Positions 22,279 to 33,286 are shown, counted from the stretch's first letter. The stretch: 64,000 bases of DNA from Sesamum alatum (GCA_034509735.1 JACGWO010000005.1:20015264-20079263), one strand, 5' to 3'. The notes: generated by a model not told the origin, from the sequence alone. A program made the numbers and translations.

Positions 22279-22880
22279 ATGGTTGTTCCTGTGTCGAAAA
22301 CTCTACCTGATCTTTTAAAGTTGGAGCCACTCGATGGGACTAATTACAAACGGTGGTCACAAAAGCTGCTCATTTTCTTCGAACAGTTGGAGGTAGACTA
22401 CGTGTTGTTCACCGGCCCACCTGTACTTGCAGAAACCTCCACTGTTGCAACCGAAAGAGCCAGGACCTGAAGAAGATGCCAAGCTTAAATATGACAGAGA
22501 CAATAAAACGGTGAGAGGTCATCTTCTTAACCATATGACTAACCCACTGTTTGATTTGTTCGTCAACCAGAAAAGTGCAAAACACATTTGGGGTACCTTG
22601 GAGACAGGGTATGGAGGCGACGATGCTGGTAGGAAAAGATATGTCGTGGGAAAGTGGCTACAATTTCAAATGCTGGATGAGAAGTCGATAATGGACCAAG
22701 TCCATTAGTATAAGAATTTGGTGGCGGACGTACTAAGTGAAGGGATGCAAATGTGCGAAATCCTACAAGCGAATGTACTCCTCGAAAAATTTCCACCTAC
22801 TTGGAGTGAGTACTGGAATCACTTGAAGCCAACGTTTGAGTTTAAAGGTTGGTCTCTTCCATAAACCTTCATATTCGACT
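22279..22880 (+). pseudogene. Ty1/copia gag fragment
   Basis: The ATG at 22279 starts a copia gag of the UBN2 type. It has LEPLDGTNYKRWSQKLLIFF near the N-terminus, then a frameshift at about 22450. It continues with KTVRGHLLNHMTNPLFDLF, SAKHIWGTLETGYGGDDAGR and KWLQFQMLDEKSIMDQVH, then a stop at 22706. Beyond that EYWNHLKPTFEFK and a degraded HIRLA stretch remain. No zinc knuckle or pol follows, and from about 22880 to 23150 I see only unassignable sequence. It may be the start of a second copy of the element to its left, with a shared LTR. Confidence 0.8.
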
Positions 22881-23149
22881 AGCATAAAGTTGAGGGCGGA
22901 TCCTCCGGTAGTGGTCTGTAATACTTTAGGCGGGAGGCAAGAGCAGTCCTTCGTCAACAAACTTGCCAGGAAGGGGATTGCTCTTGAGTGCATTCATATG
23001 ATCTTCCACAACCGGAGTGCTTCAAGGGTTGGTAACTCTCATCGACTCAATTGAATCTCTTAAGCATGAAGATTCTTAGTAGCCATAGCCACGGGGTTGG
23101 CAATTGGATCGCCGATTATAATATTGTACTGTGATTTTAAAATTTTTAT

Positions 23150-23414
23150 TTACGCTGCAGTTAACAAGCCGTGGTTTAGGCCGTAACCTTGCGCGAGCAA
23201 ACTACTTTGTAATTCATCTATATACATGTTGTTCGCGTCTTGTCCCTCCTCAATAGAGCAGACCACATAATTAAACTTTGGAGTCAAAGATAGCATAATA
23301 TTTTCCACCACTGCCATGTCATTTTTGTCTTCACCATTAATTAAGCCTTCATCTTGTTCGCAATCATAAGTGTATGAGCAAACTGCCCATTCATCATTTT
23401 GCCAATCTTCATGC
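23150..23414 (-). pseudogene. copia gag fragment, C-terminal part, split by CACTA
   Basis: On the reverse strand this reads as gag: RMKIGKMMNGQFAHTLMIAN, then (frameshifted) FNYVVCSIEEGQDANNMYID and ELQSSLLAQG. These are the conserved parts of TNT1-like copia gag after the UBN2 core. The N-terminal continuation lies at 27949-28130 beyond the CACTA element, and the duplicated GGA sits exactly at the break. No other part of this element was found. Confidence 0.8.
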
Positions 23415-23439
23415 GGACACTACAAAAAAACAGGGCTAT

Positions 23440-24115
23440 AGCAACGGATTTTTTGCAACTGACCAATTCGTTGCAAATTTTCAACGACCTTTGCTACGAC
23501 TTTGCAACGGATTTTGATTCTTTTTACATTTTCGTTGCAATTTTCGTGGCAAATTAACAATGATATTTTGCAACGGACTATCCGTGGCAAAATTCCGTTG
23601 CAGAATTTGGTCAACTTTAAGATTTCCCACATTCAACATAAGCCGTTGCAAAAGTCGTGGCAAAATATTGCAACGACACATTCCGTTGCAAACTTTCAAC
23701 GGGTTTTGCAACGGACGTCTTTCGTTGCATATTTTGCAACGAAGATTGTAGTTAAATCCGTTGCAAAAAATTTGCAACGGACTTTGTAATGAACCCGTGT
23801 CATTGCAATTTGAATATTGTGATTTGCAACGGATTTAGCGACGGCACATTGTCCGTTGCACAACTTGCCGACAATTTTGCAACGGAGTTGCAACGACCTT
23901 TGAAGTCGTTGCAATCCGTACATATAGCTGTAAGCATTAATTATTGAGCCGTTGAATTTGCAACGATTTTTGCAATGGATTTGTCCGTTGCAATATGTTT
24001 GTGACAGTTGTAACCCACTATTTTAAAATGTTATATGTTTTGCAACGGATTTTGCAACGGTAATATAATTTCGTTGCAAAGTCCGTTGCAAATCCGTTGC
24101 AAAATCCGTAAACAT
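23440..24115 (+). repeat. left subterminal repeat array of CACTA
   Basis: The core GCAACGGA and its complement TCCGTTGC recur about 26 times by eye in both orientations (variants GCAACGA, CGTGGC). In En/Spm such arrays bind the element-encoded TNPA-type protein. The same core fills the right end. Confidence 0.9.
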
Positions 24116-24189
24116 GCGACCTTTATAAGAAAGGTTTTAGGAAAGATTACTACAATTGAACATCTCATGGTGAGCCTATACAGATGGAT

Positions 24190-25039
24190 TATGAGCATTC
24201 AATTTCAGCTGACAACTCTGTAGATCAAACGACAAATTAGAATAACTATGAGCAATTGAATTGGGATCGGAGGATGGTGTTTGATCCAGCTGGTCCTGTA
24301 TCTCGTCCACAGGGAGATGTATTCAATATGCAATTTGGAGAAAATATTTCCCCTGGATTCTTTGATTCAATGGAGCATCTCTTGGTTCACTTACCGTACG
24401 AGGCTCAAGTAGGTGGTCCAGTGCAATATAGATGGATGTATCCTTTTGAGATGTATTATTATTATTGTTGAAATTTTAAATATGCATAATTTTTGCTTAT
24501 GTATCTAATTTTTAAAATTTCACTATATTTTGCAATAGGTTTCTCCATACTTTGAAGAAAAAGGTGAAGAACAAAGTTGTTGTAGAGGCTTCAATTTGTA
24601 AAGCCTACATTGTTGAGGAAATCTCTACCTTCGCCACGCATTATTTTGAACCCGATGTTATTTGCAAAAGGCGTAGACCTGGGAGGAATGACGATGGTTT
24701 AAACAATGAAGGAGTTGAACACATTTCTATTTTCAATCATCCTGGACGTCCCTACGGTGCCTCAAAAATGAGGTACATCACCGGTAAAGAAAGACATGTT
24801 GCTGAGACTTATATAGTAGCTAATTGTCCAGAAGCGCAATCATACTATGAGTAAGTTTTAAATATGTTTATTTTCTTAGTACATAAATATCTTTAGATTA
24901 TTAATTAAAGTATATTCGTTACTATTGTAGGACCTTTTTGCATGATTTGTATGAGCGGTATGATGTTGATACAGTTGACATTGATGGCATAGTTGCAATG
25001 CAATTTCTTCCATGGTTCAAAACTTACGTAAGTTTTTGA
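24190..25039 (+). pseudogene. CACTA TNP2 transposase C-terminal exons (DUF4218)
   Basis: Exon 1 (about 24190-24452) contains FFDSMEHLLVHLPYEAQVGG and PVQYRWMYPFE, the hallmark of DUF4218 in TNP2 proteins. A GT-AG intron (24453-24538; donor GAT|GTATTA, acceptor CAATAG|GTTTC) leads to exon 2 (24539-24850; LHTLKKKVKNKVVVEASICK, EISTFATHYFEPDV). A second intron (24851-24930; donor A|GTAAGT, acceptor TTGTAG) leads to exon 3 (24931-about 25027; TFLHDLYERYDVDTVD, QFLPWFKTYV). The exon 1-2 junction codon would normally give Arg but gives Met here. The N-terminal and catalytic domains are missing: exon 1 comes only about 75 bp after the subterminal repeats. Confidence 0.85.
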
Positions 25040-25078
25040 CAAGTTTTTGCTTATCTATATTGTAAATGTAGAACTATT

Positions 25079-25249
25079 GAAAATGAAATTCAACCTCTAG
25101 ATGACAGCATAAGCATTTTTGTTGATGAGGATAATGAAACAAAAGATGATGAAGAGGAAGAAGACAGTTTTGAAGAATACGAAACGACTGATGATGAAGA
25201 AGATGATAATGAAGAAGATGATGATGATGAAGATGATAATGATTATTAA
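25079..25249 (+). pseudogene. acidic C-terminal tail exon of CACTA protein
   Basis: After an ATGTAG acceptor-like site the frame stays open for about 57 codons (TIENEIQPLDDSISIFVDED, then almost only Asp/Glu with a few Thr/Ser/Asn) and stops at about 25249. It follows a GTAAGT donor at 25028, so it is probably the last exon of the same gene, though the exact phase at the junction does not resolve cleanly by eye. Confidence 0.5.
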
Positions 25250-25529
25250 TTGAACATAATGTATTGATGATTTTTATCATGATATTTTATCTCATTTACT
25301 AATTGAAGAGTATATCTTAAATCATTTATCCCATATCATTTTTTAAAAAATTATTAATTATAAAATACTTTATTTCATTTATTAATTAAAACTATATCTT
25401 AAATCATTTATCTCATTTAATTTTAAAAATAATTATTAATTTAAAATTAATTTTTTCGATTTACTAATTGAATAGTATATCTCATTTAATTTTAAATAAA
25501 ATTATTAATTTTAAAAATAATTTAACTTT

Positions 25530-26080
25530 TTACTATACACTTTCCCTCCCCATTTTCACATCCTAATTTTCCCCCCCTTTCCCTCCCTCTTTTCCCCCTC
25601 TCCCCCTTCCCCCTTCCCCATACATTTTCAGCACAACATTTCTCTCCCCCCCTCCTCCTTTTCTCTATTCAGCCGCCCGCCTGCCGCCGCCGCCGCCACC
25701 ACCACGAGGTATGCTTCTCCTCCTTTCCTCTCCTCTTCTCTTTCTCCTCTTTTCTTTCTTCTAATTTTTTTTTTCAGGTTTTGTTAAAGTCTTCGCCGCC
25801 TCTCGCCGCTGCCGCGAGGTATGCTTCTCCTCCTTTCTTCTCCTCTTCTCTTTCTCCTCTTTCCTTTATTATATTTTTTTTTTAAAATTTTTGTTGAAGT
25901 ATTCGCCGTCGTCTCTCGCCGCCCGTCGCTATTCGCCGCCGCCCGCCCGCCGCCGCGAGGTATGCTTCTCCTCTTCTCTTTCTCCTCTTTTCTTTCTTCT
26001 ATTTTTTTTTTAAGTTTTTTACTTTTTTTAGAGCCGCCCGCCGCCGCCGCCGAGGTCCTCAACTTTCTTTTAGTTTTTCA
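25530..26080 (+). repeat. tandem GC/CT-rich units with exon-donor motif in CACTA
   Basis: Three units start with a CGCCGCCGC-type block, then CGAGGTATGCTTCTCCTC, a CT-rich stretch and a T-run. The GAGGTATGC points are at 25706, 25816 and 25957 (spacings 110 and 141 bp). The first T-run ends in TTTTTCAGG. Each unit therefore resembles a GC-rich exon end with a GT donor followed by a pyrimidine tract. The ORFs on either strand here reflect base composition. It may be the 5' region of a second element gene. Confidence 0.7.
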
Positions 26081-26479
26081 TGTCCAAAACCCTTTTACTT
26101 GTTTGGTTTTTCATGTCTAAAACCCTTTTACTTGTTTAGTTTTGTTTAATTTTTCATGTCCGAAACTTCTAATTCCCTACATGAATATATGCTATATTGA
26201 CTAAGTCCTATTTTGTTCATGTGCAAAATTGAGTATTTTGTTCTATTTTATTATAAAATGCATATTGAGTATGTTATATTGAATATGTGTTGGTATAAAA
26301 TGTATATTAAGTATGTGTTTAATATAAAATTGTGTATGATAATGTAATATATTGAGTATTTGGTTGATATATTGAGAATGTGGTTGGTATATTGAGGTGG
26401 ATGGGAATGATAATTGTATTGATAAGGTTGGATGAGTGTTGTTGGTTATGATTGTAGATTAGGATTTTTATTAACATAA

Positions 26480-26935
26480 ACTCATCTAAACTAATGTACC
26501 TAAATTATATCACAAGTTAAAAATTTAACTAAACTAATTTAACTTGGTTATATCACAAGTTAAAAATGCAACTAAACTAATGTAACTTAGTTAACTTTCA
26601 AGTTAAAATTTTCAATTAAACTAATTTTACTTAGTTAACTCATAAGTTAGAAAACTAACTAATGTAATTTTGTTAACTTTCTATTTAAAATCTTTAACTA
26701 AACTAATTTAACTTAGTTAACTCACAAGTTACAAAATCAACTAAACTAATGTAACTTTGTAACTAATGTAATTTTGTAACTAATGTAATTTTGTTAACAT
26801 TCAACTTAAAATTTTTAACTAAATTAATTTAACTTAGTTATTTCACAAGTTAAAAATGCAACTAAACTAATGTAATTTTGTTAAATTTCAACTTAAATTT
26901 TTTAACTAAACTAATTTAACTTAGTTAACTCCATT
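26480..26935 (+). repeat. approx. 60-bp degenerate tandem repeats in CACTA
   Basis: About seven imperfect units are built on AACTAAACTAATTTAACTTA followed by GTTAACTCACAAGTTAAAAA. Variants of TTAGTTAACT and AAGTTA alternate. Non-coding and AT-rich; presumably an intron or spacer of the element. Confidence 0.75.
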
Positions 26936-27056
26936 GAATGTCATTACTCCGGCGGAAATCATGTAACAAAATTTAAAATGTTTGATTGTTTTAAAAATAT
27001 TTTAAAAATATTATATTATATGTTTTTATAATTATTTATTTGATACTTTGTAGGGA

Positions 27057-27168
27057 TTCGAAAGTTCAAGAGGTCATCAAGGAGCGACTCTGAAGATAGT
27101 CCGGGTGATATCCCACCCCACCACCCACCTTCACAATATTGTGAAAATAAATTTGATCCCCCTCTTTA
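27057..27168 (+). pseudogene. possible terminal exon remnant in CACTA
   Basis: After a TTTGTAG acceptor-like site the sequence becomes less AT-rich. One frame reads RKFKRSSRSDSEDSPGD then a Pro/His stretch and ends in a stop at about 27168; another frame is also open for 14 codons. It could be the end of a small second gene. No family recognised. Confidence 0.3.
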
Positions 27169-27354
27169 AATTTGTATGCTTTAAAATTGAATATTTTTAT
27201 TTTATAGATTGGAATGTTGAATTATCTTTACTGTAAGTATTTTGCCTTAAATATATTGTCATATTTGAATTTTCTTGTTAGAGTTAAATTAAATATATTT
27301 TTATTATTGAATATAAATTATGAAATTGTCGTTGTAAATGAAAATAATTTTGCA

Positions 27355-27940
27355 ATTGATGATTGTTGCAATTATCGTGGTAAAATTTGCAACGGATTGT
27401 CATTGCAATTGTCGTTGTAAATGGAAATTATTTTCCAACGAATTGTAGTAAATTATGTCGTTGCAAATTTTGCAACGGAATGTCATTGCAAAAAAATATT
27501 GCAATATAGCAATGACTTCCATTGCAAATGTCGTTGCAAATAAAATGATTTTGCAGCGAATTATAGCTAAATATTTCGTTGCAAAATTTGCAACGGAATG
27601 ACGTTGCAAATATTCTGTTGCAATATTGCAACGACATTTCGTTGCAAATAAAATCCGATTTTGCAACGAATTGCCATCATCTTTGCCACGAATATATCAT
27701 CGCAAAGTCGTTGCAAAATATAAAAAGTCAACTTTTCAAAAAACGAAATTTGCAACGAACTTTTGCAATGGATAAAAATCCGTGGCAATATTTTGTAACG
27801 ACCAAAAAATCCGTTGCTATATAGTAGTGGTACCTATAGCAACGGAAAATTTTTCGTTGCAAAAGTCCGTGGCAAATCTGTTTTGCAACGAATTTTTCAT
27901 GAAATCCGTTGCAAAAATCCATTGCTATAGGTCTGTTTTT
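27355..27940 (+). repeat. right subterminal repeat array of CACTA
   Basis: About 17 copies of GCAACG/CGTTGC in both orientations by eye. At 27809-27829 a second terminus-like sequence (CCGTTGCTATATAGTAGTG) lies inside the true end at 27948. Confidence 0.88.
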
Positions 27941-27948
27941 TTGTAGTG

Positions 27949-28130
27949 GGAGTGTCTCCAGTTCCTTCCTCAGTACCTGAGCTTGTGCTCGCTTAACCCG
28001 CATCAAACCTTGATACTTCTTTTTATTTTTTGCAAAATTTCAAATACCTTCTTGACTTTAACGTTCGTCTAATGACGAGCCAATTCTGTTAGCTTTCCTT
28101 GATTTTCATCCAATTTTTATGGTGAACTGC
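27949..28130 (-). pseudogene. copia gag fragment, N-terminal side, split by CACTA
   Basis: The reverse strand reads KKYQGLMRVKRAQAQVLRKE then LETL and joins, through the duplicated GGA, to RMKIGKMM at 23414. This is the conserved 'KKYQG..RVKRAQ' segment of copia gag. Upstream it decays into FEILQK-like remnants. From about 28130 to 28546 I see nothing else. Confidence 0.8.
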
Positions 28131-28559
28131 CCAAAATACCATTTTGAATTATAAATTATAATTTCATATACTTTTTAAAATTTTATAAAATATTTTTATG
28201 GACAAATATTCTGTATGAATTATTTATTTTCTCCACCCTTAAACTTTTTTATATTTTTTCAAGCGTCTTATTTGAAAAAATAAAAAATTCAGGAAGAGTT
28301 AAGTACTACTTTTTACATTACCGTCTAGAGGCTACGTAATTATTTCAATTTGAGAGGAGTATTTGTAGTTTTTCAAACAATGAGAAGGTATTTGTAAATC
28401 TTAGAAAAAGTATCTATAATTGCTTCATTTTAAAAAATATAAAATGACGGATAATTTACGTAATCTAATTATATTTCAGAGAGAGTTATTACAATTTACT
28501 CAAAACATAATTTTTTTTTTCAAAATATTATTTATTCACATCATTTGAGTAGTAATTAA

Positions 28560-28841
28560 TTTTATTTTTTTTTTGAAGTGAAAGCTATAAAACTATTATT
28601 AATTCAAATAAATCAATTACAATAAGTCATGTCGAATATTAATATCGAACAAAGAAAATTACAACAATCATACCATAATTAACAATATCACATAAATTAA
28701 ATTTAAGCAACACCTACTATTACAGAAGGAAAACAACACCACCTACCATGCAGTAGAACAACATCATGTGTATTGATGGGGCTCAACCTGTGACCCCAAA
28801 AATTATGGGCCCTGAGCTTTGCCAACTGAACTGGCATGAAC
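28560..28841 (-). mobile_element. tRNA-derived SINE with target duplications
   Basis: Read on the reverse strand it starts GTTCATGCCAGTTCAGTTGG, an A-box-like region (plus-strand 28815-28834). A B-box-like GGTTGAGCCCC follows (28778-28791), i.e. pol III promoter boxes about 40 nt apart. A GT/T-rich body ends in a poly(A) tail (poly-T on the plus strand, 28560-28575). It is flanked by 13-bp direct repeats, GAGTAGTAATTAA (28547-28559) and GAGTAGTAACTAA (28842-28854), with one mismatch. Such long target duplications with a poly(A) tail mean LINE-driven retroposition. The B box lacks one base of the consensus. Confidence 0.75.
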
Positions 28842-28896
28842 GAGTAGTAACTAAGCGGGAAATGATATTACCGTCCAATGTAGCTTATTAACTTTA

Positions 28897-29759
28897 GGGA
28901 TAATTACACTCCTCTCGATGTTTGGTGTAATTACACGTAAAACTCCTGTTGTTTGAAAAATTATACCTAATACCCCTGGTTATAAAAGATGTCAAGACCC
29001 CCTAAAAAAATAATCAATTTACCTTTCTACTCATAATATGTGGCTAGGAAAAAAATAACTAGAAAACAACATGAAAATTTGAAAGACGAAAGATAATATT
29101 GACACCCTATATGTGTAGAAATGAATAGACGCTTTAGACTAATAAGACAAAATTGCAGAAAATATTTTTTGTTGTTATTAAAATATCACAAGGGATGTAA
29201 ATACTATATTTATGTTATCTTAGTGATATATTTGCACGATTGAGTTATTAGAATATATATTTTCTAGAATAATTAGTTAAATTACATAATATATATAGTA
29301 TATGTATATAATTTTGTAGTGTATAAATATGTTCAAAATAAATAAATAGTGTAATATATGTTAAGAGCTAAATTTATTTTGACCGATCTAATTTATTTAT
29401 TAATTAATAGTTATTCTATATAATAATACTTTAAATATATTAAATATATTACACTATATACTCTTTTAATTAAATTTAATTATAAGAACAACCCACATGC
29501 ATAAGTGTGTGAAATGTATAAGGGTAGTTTGATAAAAAAAAGAAAAATATTTATTTGACTTGCAATAAGTCAACCAAGGGCAAAAATAAATTTTCATTCA
29601 ATTTTTTTACTGATGTCAGCACATTTTGTCAATTTTATTAATTGAAGGATCTATTTATTGAATAAAAATAAAAATAAAAAAATTAAATGTAATTTCCCAA
29701 ATCACAGAAGATCTACTTATAATTACACCAAATTCCACGAAAAGAACTTTAATTATCTC
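28897..29759. mobile_element. MULE-type MITE, copy 1
   Basis: The left arm is GGGATAATTACACTCCTCTC, then GGTGTAATTACACGTAAAAC, followed by GGTTATAAAAGATGTCAAGA. The right arm is the inverse, ending TTTAATTATCTC near 29759. It is the same family as 44125-44964, arranged in the same layout. No clean target duplication is visible in this copy, and the right arm is more eroded. No coding capacity. Confidence 0.7.
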
Positions 29760-31006
29760 TTTATAAAAATTGGGGACCACTTGGACAAAAATCCAATGGG
29801 TTACCATATTCCCAATAAAAGCTCCTAACAACTTTACAAGAACGGGAAAAGGATATTATGGACACGGTATGTTATTCTTGATCCTTCCCAAACCCTCGGA
29901 TTGCAAGGATAATACAAGGACAAGGCCATGAAACCATCGACGCCGTTGATCGGAGCTGTGATCTTGTCCACCCAAGAATGGCACAGTGTTGTCTTGTACC
30001 TATCTAAACCATTGACTTATAAATATTCAAATGAGAGTTTCATAAACGCTATTGAAAAAGAATTTCAACCAAAGTTCTAGTAGGAGAAATAATATGAAGG
30101 CTATTGCAAAAGAATATAAGCCAAGACTACAAATTCTAGGATTTTTTGTAATTTTGATTTTGTAATTATAGTTGTTTGCATTTTGATCCTTTAAAAATTG
30201 ATATTTGCGATTTGAGGATATATTTTTACCAAAAAATTAAAATGAAAATTCACCGGAAAAGTACATGTGCAAGTCACGTGTCTCCTAAAATTTAAGCTGG
30301 CACATGACTTGCATGTGATAATTTCCAACAAATTTTGATCTTTTTCATAAATTTAAAAGAAATAAAGAACCAAATCGCTAGTTCCATTTTTCAAAAGACG
30401 AAGATGCCAAACATCAGTTATTACCGTATCAAAATAACAATAGAGTCATATTCGAAGAAGTCAAGTTGAAAATAATCACAATTAATTTATATATAATGAA
30501 TCCGAGCATATAAAAAATTGTAATTTTCTCGATACCTTCCAAGAATAGTCCTCCAATATATATGGGGTTGGCCAAGCTGGTCAATCTCAAGATCCTAATT
30601 CATGTTTGGACAAATAATTAGACACTTCCAAACATTAGGTCTAATTATTAATTGCATAAATACGTGATGCTTTTAGAAAAAATAGAGATTCACCCCTGGA
30701 CGTCAGTTGTATTTGTAATTACTAGTACATCCTTTATTTAGAGACAAAATTGTATAAATATACCCCCAAAATTACTTATAATTTTGAAAAAGACAAAAAA
30801 TATTTGCTTAATTAGACATATTCTCAAGGGATGTATATAAATGTAATTTACCCTTTTATGTTTTGTGTACTTTTCCTTTTTGTACACGGTATATATTCAT
30901 CATGGGCAATGAGGACCTAATTTAATTAGTTGGTGAAACTAATAAAACTTTATGATTATATGAGATCGTGAATTCAAATACAATCAGTGTATGTGGTTTT
31001 TTTCGG
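29760..31006. other. intergenic DNA, no gene recognised
   Basis: AT-rich. A TATAAATA at about 30016, preceded by less AT-rich sequence (29860-30000), hints at a promoter relic. About 30690-30860 has TIR-MITE-like character (poly-A/T-rich with 'ACCCCC' blocks), but its ends are not clear. A SINE-like stretch lies at 30905-31000. Confidence 0.4.
30905..31000 (+). mobile_element. SINE-like fragment
   Basis: TTAATTAGTTGGTGAAACTA resembles a pol III A box and GAGATCGTGAATTCAAATAC a B box, about 35 nt apart, as in plant Au-type SINEs. There is no clear tail or target duplication. The call is weak. Confidence 0.35.
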
Positions 31007-31510
31007 GTTATTTACACTGAAATTTCCTTTGAAAATGAGAAATTAATTACATTTTCATCCAAAGAAGTTTTAAAATTATACTTACACTCTCTAAAAATTG
31101 TTTGTTTACATCTGACCCCCTTCTGTTAGGGCTTAGATGAAAAATTATATATTAGCAGAGAAATTACATAAATTTCTAATTGTATGCCTTATTTGTTACC
31201 CTGTATTATTCCTATTCAACTGCTATAACTTAGGAGCAATATTTTTATTACAAGTACATATTTTTGACTTCATAAATATTACATTCACTCCCTTACAATA
31301 CTAAAAATACTATAGTAGAATTATGAATGAGGGGTAAAATCGAAAATTTATATATTTTTTGTTGGCGCCAGCATTTTTCGTCTAAATCCTAACCAAATGG
31401 GGCCAGGTGTAAACAATGAATTTTTAGATGAGTTGTAAGTGTAATTTTAAAATATTTTTGAGGAAAAATGTAATTTTATATTTTCAAAGGAGGTCTAAGT
31501 GTAATTTACT
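31007..31510. mobile_element. long-TIR MITE of about 500 bp
   Basis: The left arm (GTTATTTACACTGAAATTTC, TCCTTTGAAAATGAG, TTTTAAAATTATACTTACAC, then TGTTTACATCTGACCCC) is mirrored on the right (GGGGCCAGGTGTAAACAATG, GTAAGTGTAATTTTAAAA, TTTCAAAGGAGG, AAGTGTAATTTACT). The arms are about 110 bp with moderate divergence. No coding capacity; superfamily not determined. Confidence 0.65.
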
Positions 31511-33286
31511 TTTTTTATAATAATAATTCTAATCCATTTAATTAATAATAATAAAAAAAAAAAGAATTCACTGTGGGGTTTCATATGGTAGTGGCCTTTG
31601 TGGGTTGGAATATTGGTACCTCAACCAGGATTGAGGTGATTCCGATCTAAAAGAAAAAGTTTTTCAAGATGCTACCTGTCTCTGCATCTATCATCATTCA
31701 TTGTCTTCATATCAATTTCTTGAATCTTCCTTTTCTTCATCATCATCTCATTTTTAGTTAGAGCCCCTGATCCTACCAGAAAATAGATATATGTTAAATA
31801 TTTTATTCATGTTGTGTTTGAATTACAATTTTGATGATAAAAATTAATGGGAATTTTTTTTTTCTTTTAACTATGAACGTATTCAAAAAATAAAAACAAG
31901 AAGATAATTGAAGTATACAAGATGATGAGGAGAAAAATATTATTTACAAAAAGGTCCTTCAACTTATGGAAAACTACACAAGCACCCCAAAGGGAAGTTG
32001 AAGAGAAAGTTGAAGGAAGTTAAGAAATGGAGGTTAAAAAAGGAGTGGGCGTGTGAAATGACCATCATGCCCTCGGCAGATTAATTTTAGGCCGTAGGAT
32101 CAAAGGGTTAAATTGTAATTTCACCCCCAAAAAATTACTATAAATAGGGGGTGAATCCATTTGTAACCTTACCTTTTATATATGAAAATTACGCTTTACA
32201 CGTTTTCTTTACTTTCTCTAGCTTTTCGTGTCAATTTGGTAATAACGTGCATAGGCTCTACTCTTTCCAAAATATACACCATCACAAGATTTATGTGGTT
32301 TGACAATTTTTCATACATTTGGGTTGCTCAGAATCAATTTATACTAGAATAGTTTTGGGTGAATTACGATAAAAAGTCATCCACCAACTAATTATATTGA
32401 GACGGTTGTATAGGATTGTAGAATTAGAATCCTACCATTGCAAAAATTATAATATAGTACTTGTAATTATAATTATAATTTAGTATTGTATTTGTAGTTT
32501 TATAAAGGATATGAGGTGTATGTATAGCTAAATTTAATTTTAGAAATTAAATATCGATATAATTTATCCTCAAATTTTATTCACTAATAGTTTGATGAAT
32601 AATTAGGAATAAGAGTTTGACGCTTACATGTGCTTGGACATAGTACAAAAGTTAACTTTGTTTTATTTCAAGATCATTTTTAGAAAGCATCACAAGAGGA
32701 AAAAAAATAAGTATATACTCATATGTACATTACATGCATTGAGGTGCGCATTTGACCCTTTTATAGGAATTTCTAGACTATATTCTTTACATTCGCTATA
32801 TCCTTATATTAAATAGAAGTAATTCAACTTGTGAAATAGAGGAAGTAGATATGTGAATATATAATTTTTTGAAATAGGCCTGACTACATTTTTAGTTCAG
32901 TAACTATAGTTATTTAGCATTTTAATTCCCTAACATATTAGGATTGTAAATAGTCCTTCATCTATTTAAAGTTCATGATTCAAAGAAAAAAATGGTTGGA
33001 ATATTAAAGCTGGTTTGAAAAGTAACGACAATTTTGACGTACTTTGAAAATTTCGATCAATTTTATCATAAATCACGAAATTAAAAAAGGTGAAAGATAA
33101 TTTTAGAACCCTAATAAATTATACTACCAAAGTGTTAAATAGCTATGATTACAGAATAAAAAATGCAATCAATTAAGCCTTCTCAAATATATCTTCTAAA
33201 AAGATCAATGTATCCTCATGAACATTATTTTGATCAAATGGAAAATGGCTCCTATTTTATTATCCGGGATCGACCCGACTACATAC
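31511..33286. other. intergenic DNA, no gene recognised
   Basis: AT-rich, without credible ORFs: 32628-32816 and 33163-33387 lack motifs. The one notable point is the promoter-like block near 32139. Confidence 0.45.
32139..32147 (+). promoter_or_regulatory. TATA box of a possible LTR relic
   Basis: TATAAATAG sits in a less AT-rich block (about 32040-32270), with CACCCCCAAAAAATTACTA upstream and a CT-rich leader-like stretch downstream. This arrangement resembles small copia LTRs, but I found no paired copy or termini. Confidence 0.3.

Larger units (their letters stand above)
23418..27948 (+). mobile_element. CACTA (En/Spm) transposon, deletion derivative
   Basis: A 4531-bp DNA transposon. 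The termini CACTACAAAAAAACAG and CTGTTTTTTTGTAGTG are perfect inverted repeats over 16 bp, and similarity extends to about 31 bp. GGA is duplicated at 23415-23417 and 27949-27951, the 3-bp duplication expected for CACTA. Both ends carry dense short subterminal repeats. The only transposase part is the C-terminal DUF4218 region (24190-25040); the catalytic TNP2 core is absent, so it needs a helper. Internal tandem repeats occupy 25530-26080 and 26480-26935. It is inserted in a reverse copia gag. Confidence 0.93.

Noticed and set aside
24256..25249. A host gene with introns
   Set aside because: The exon structure is real, but the encoded DUF4218 part belongs to CACTA TNP2 transposase and lies between CACTA termini.
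25784..26120. Ala/Arg-rich and Leu/Phe-rich ORFs on opposite strands
   Set aside because: They are translations of the GCC and CT-rich tandem units in the CACTA element, with no domain.
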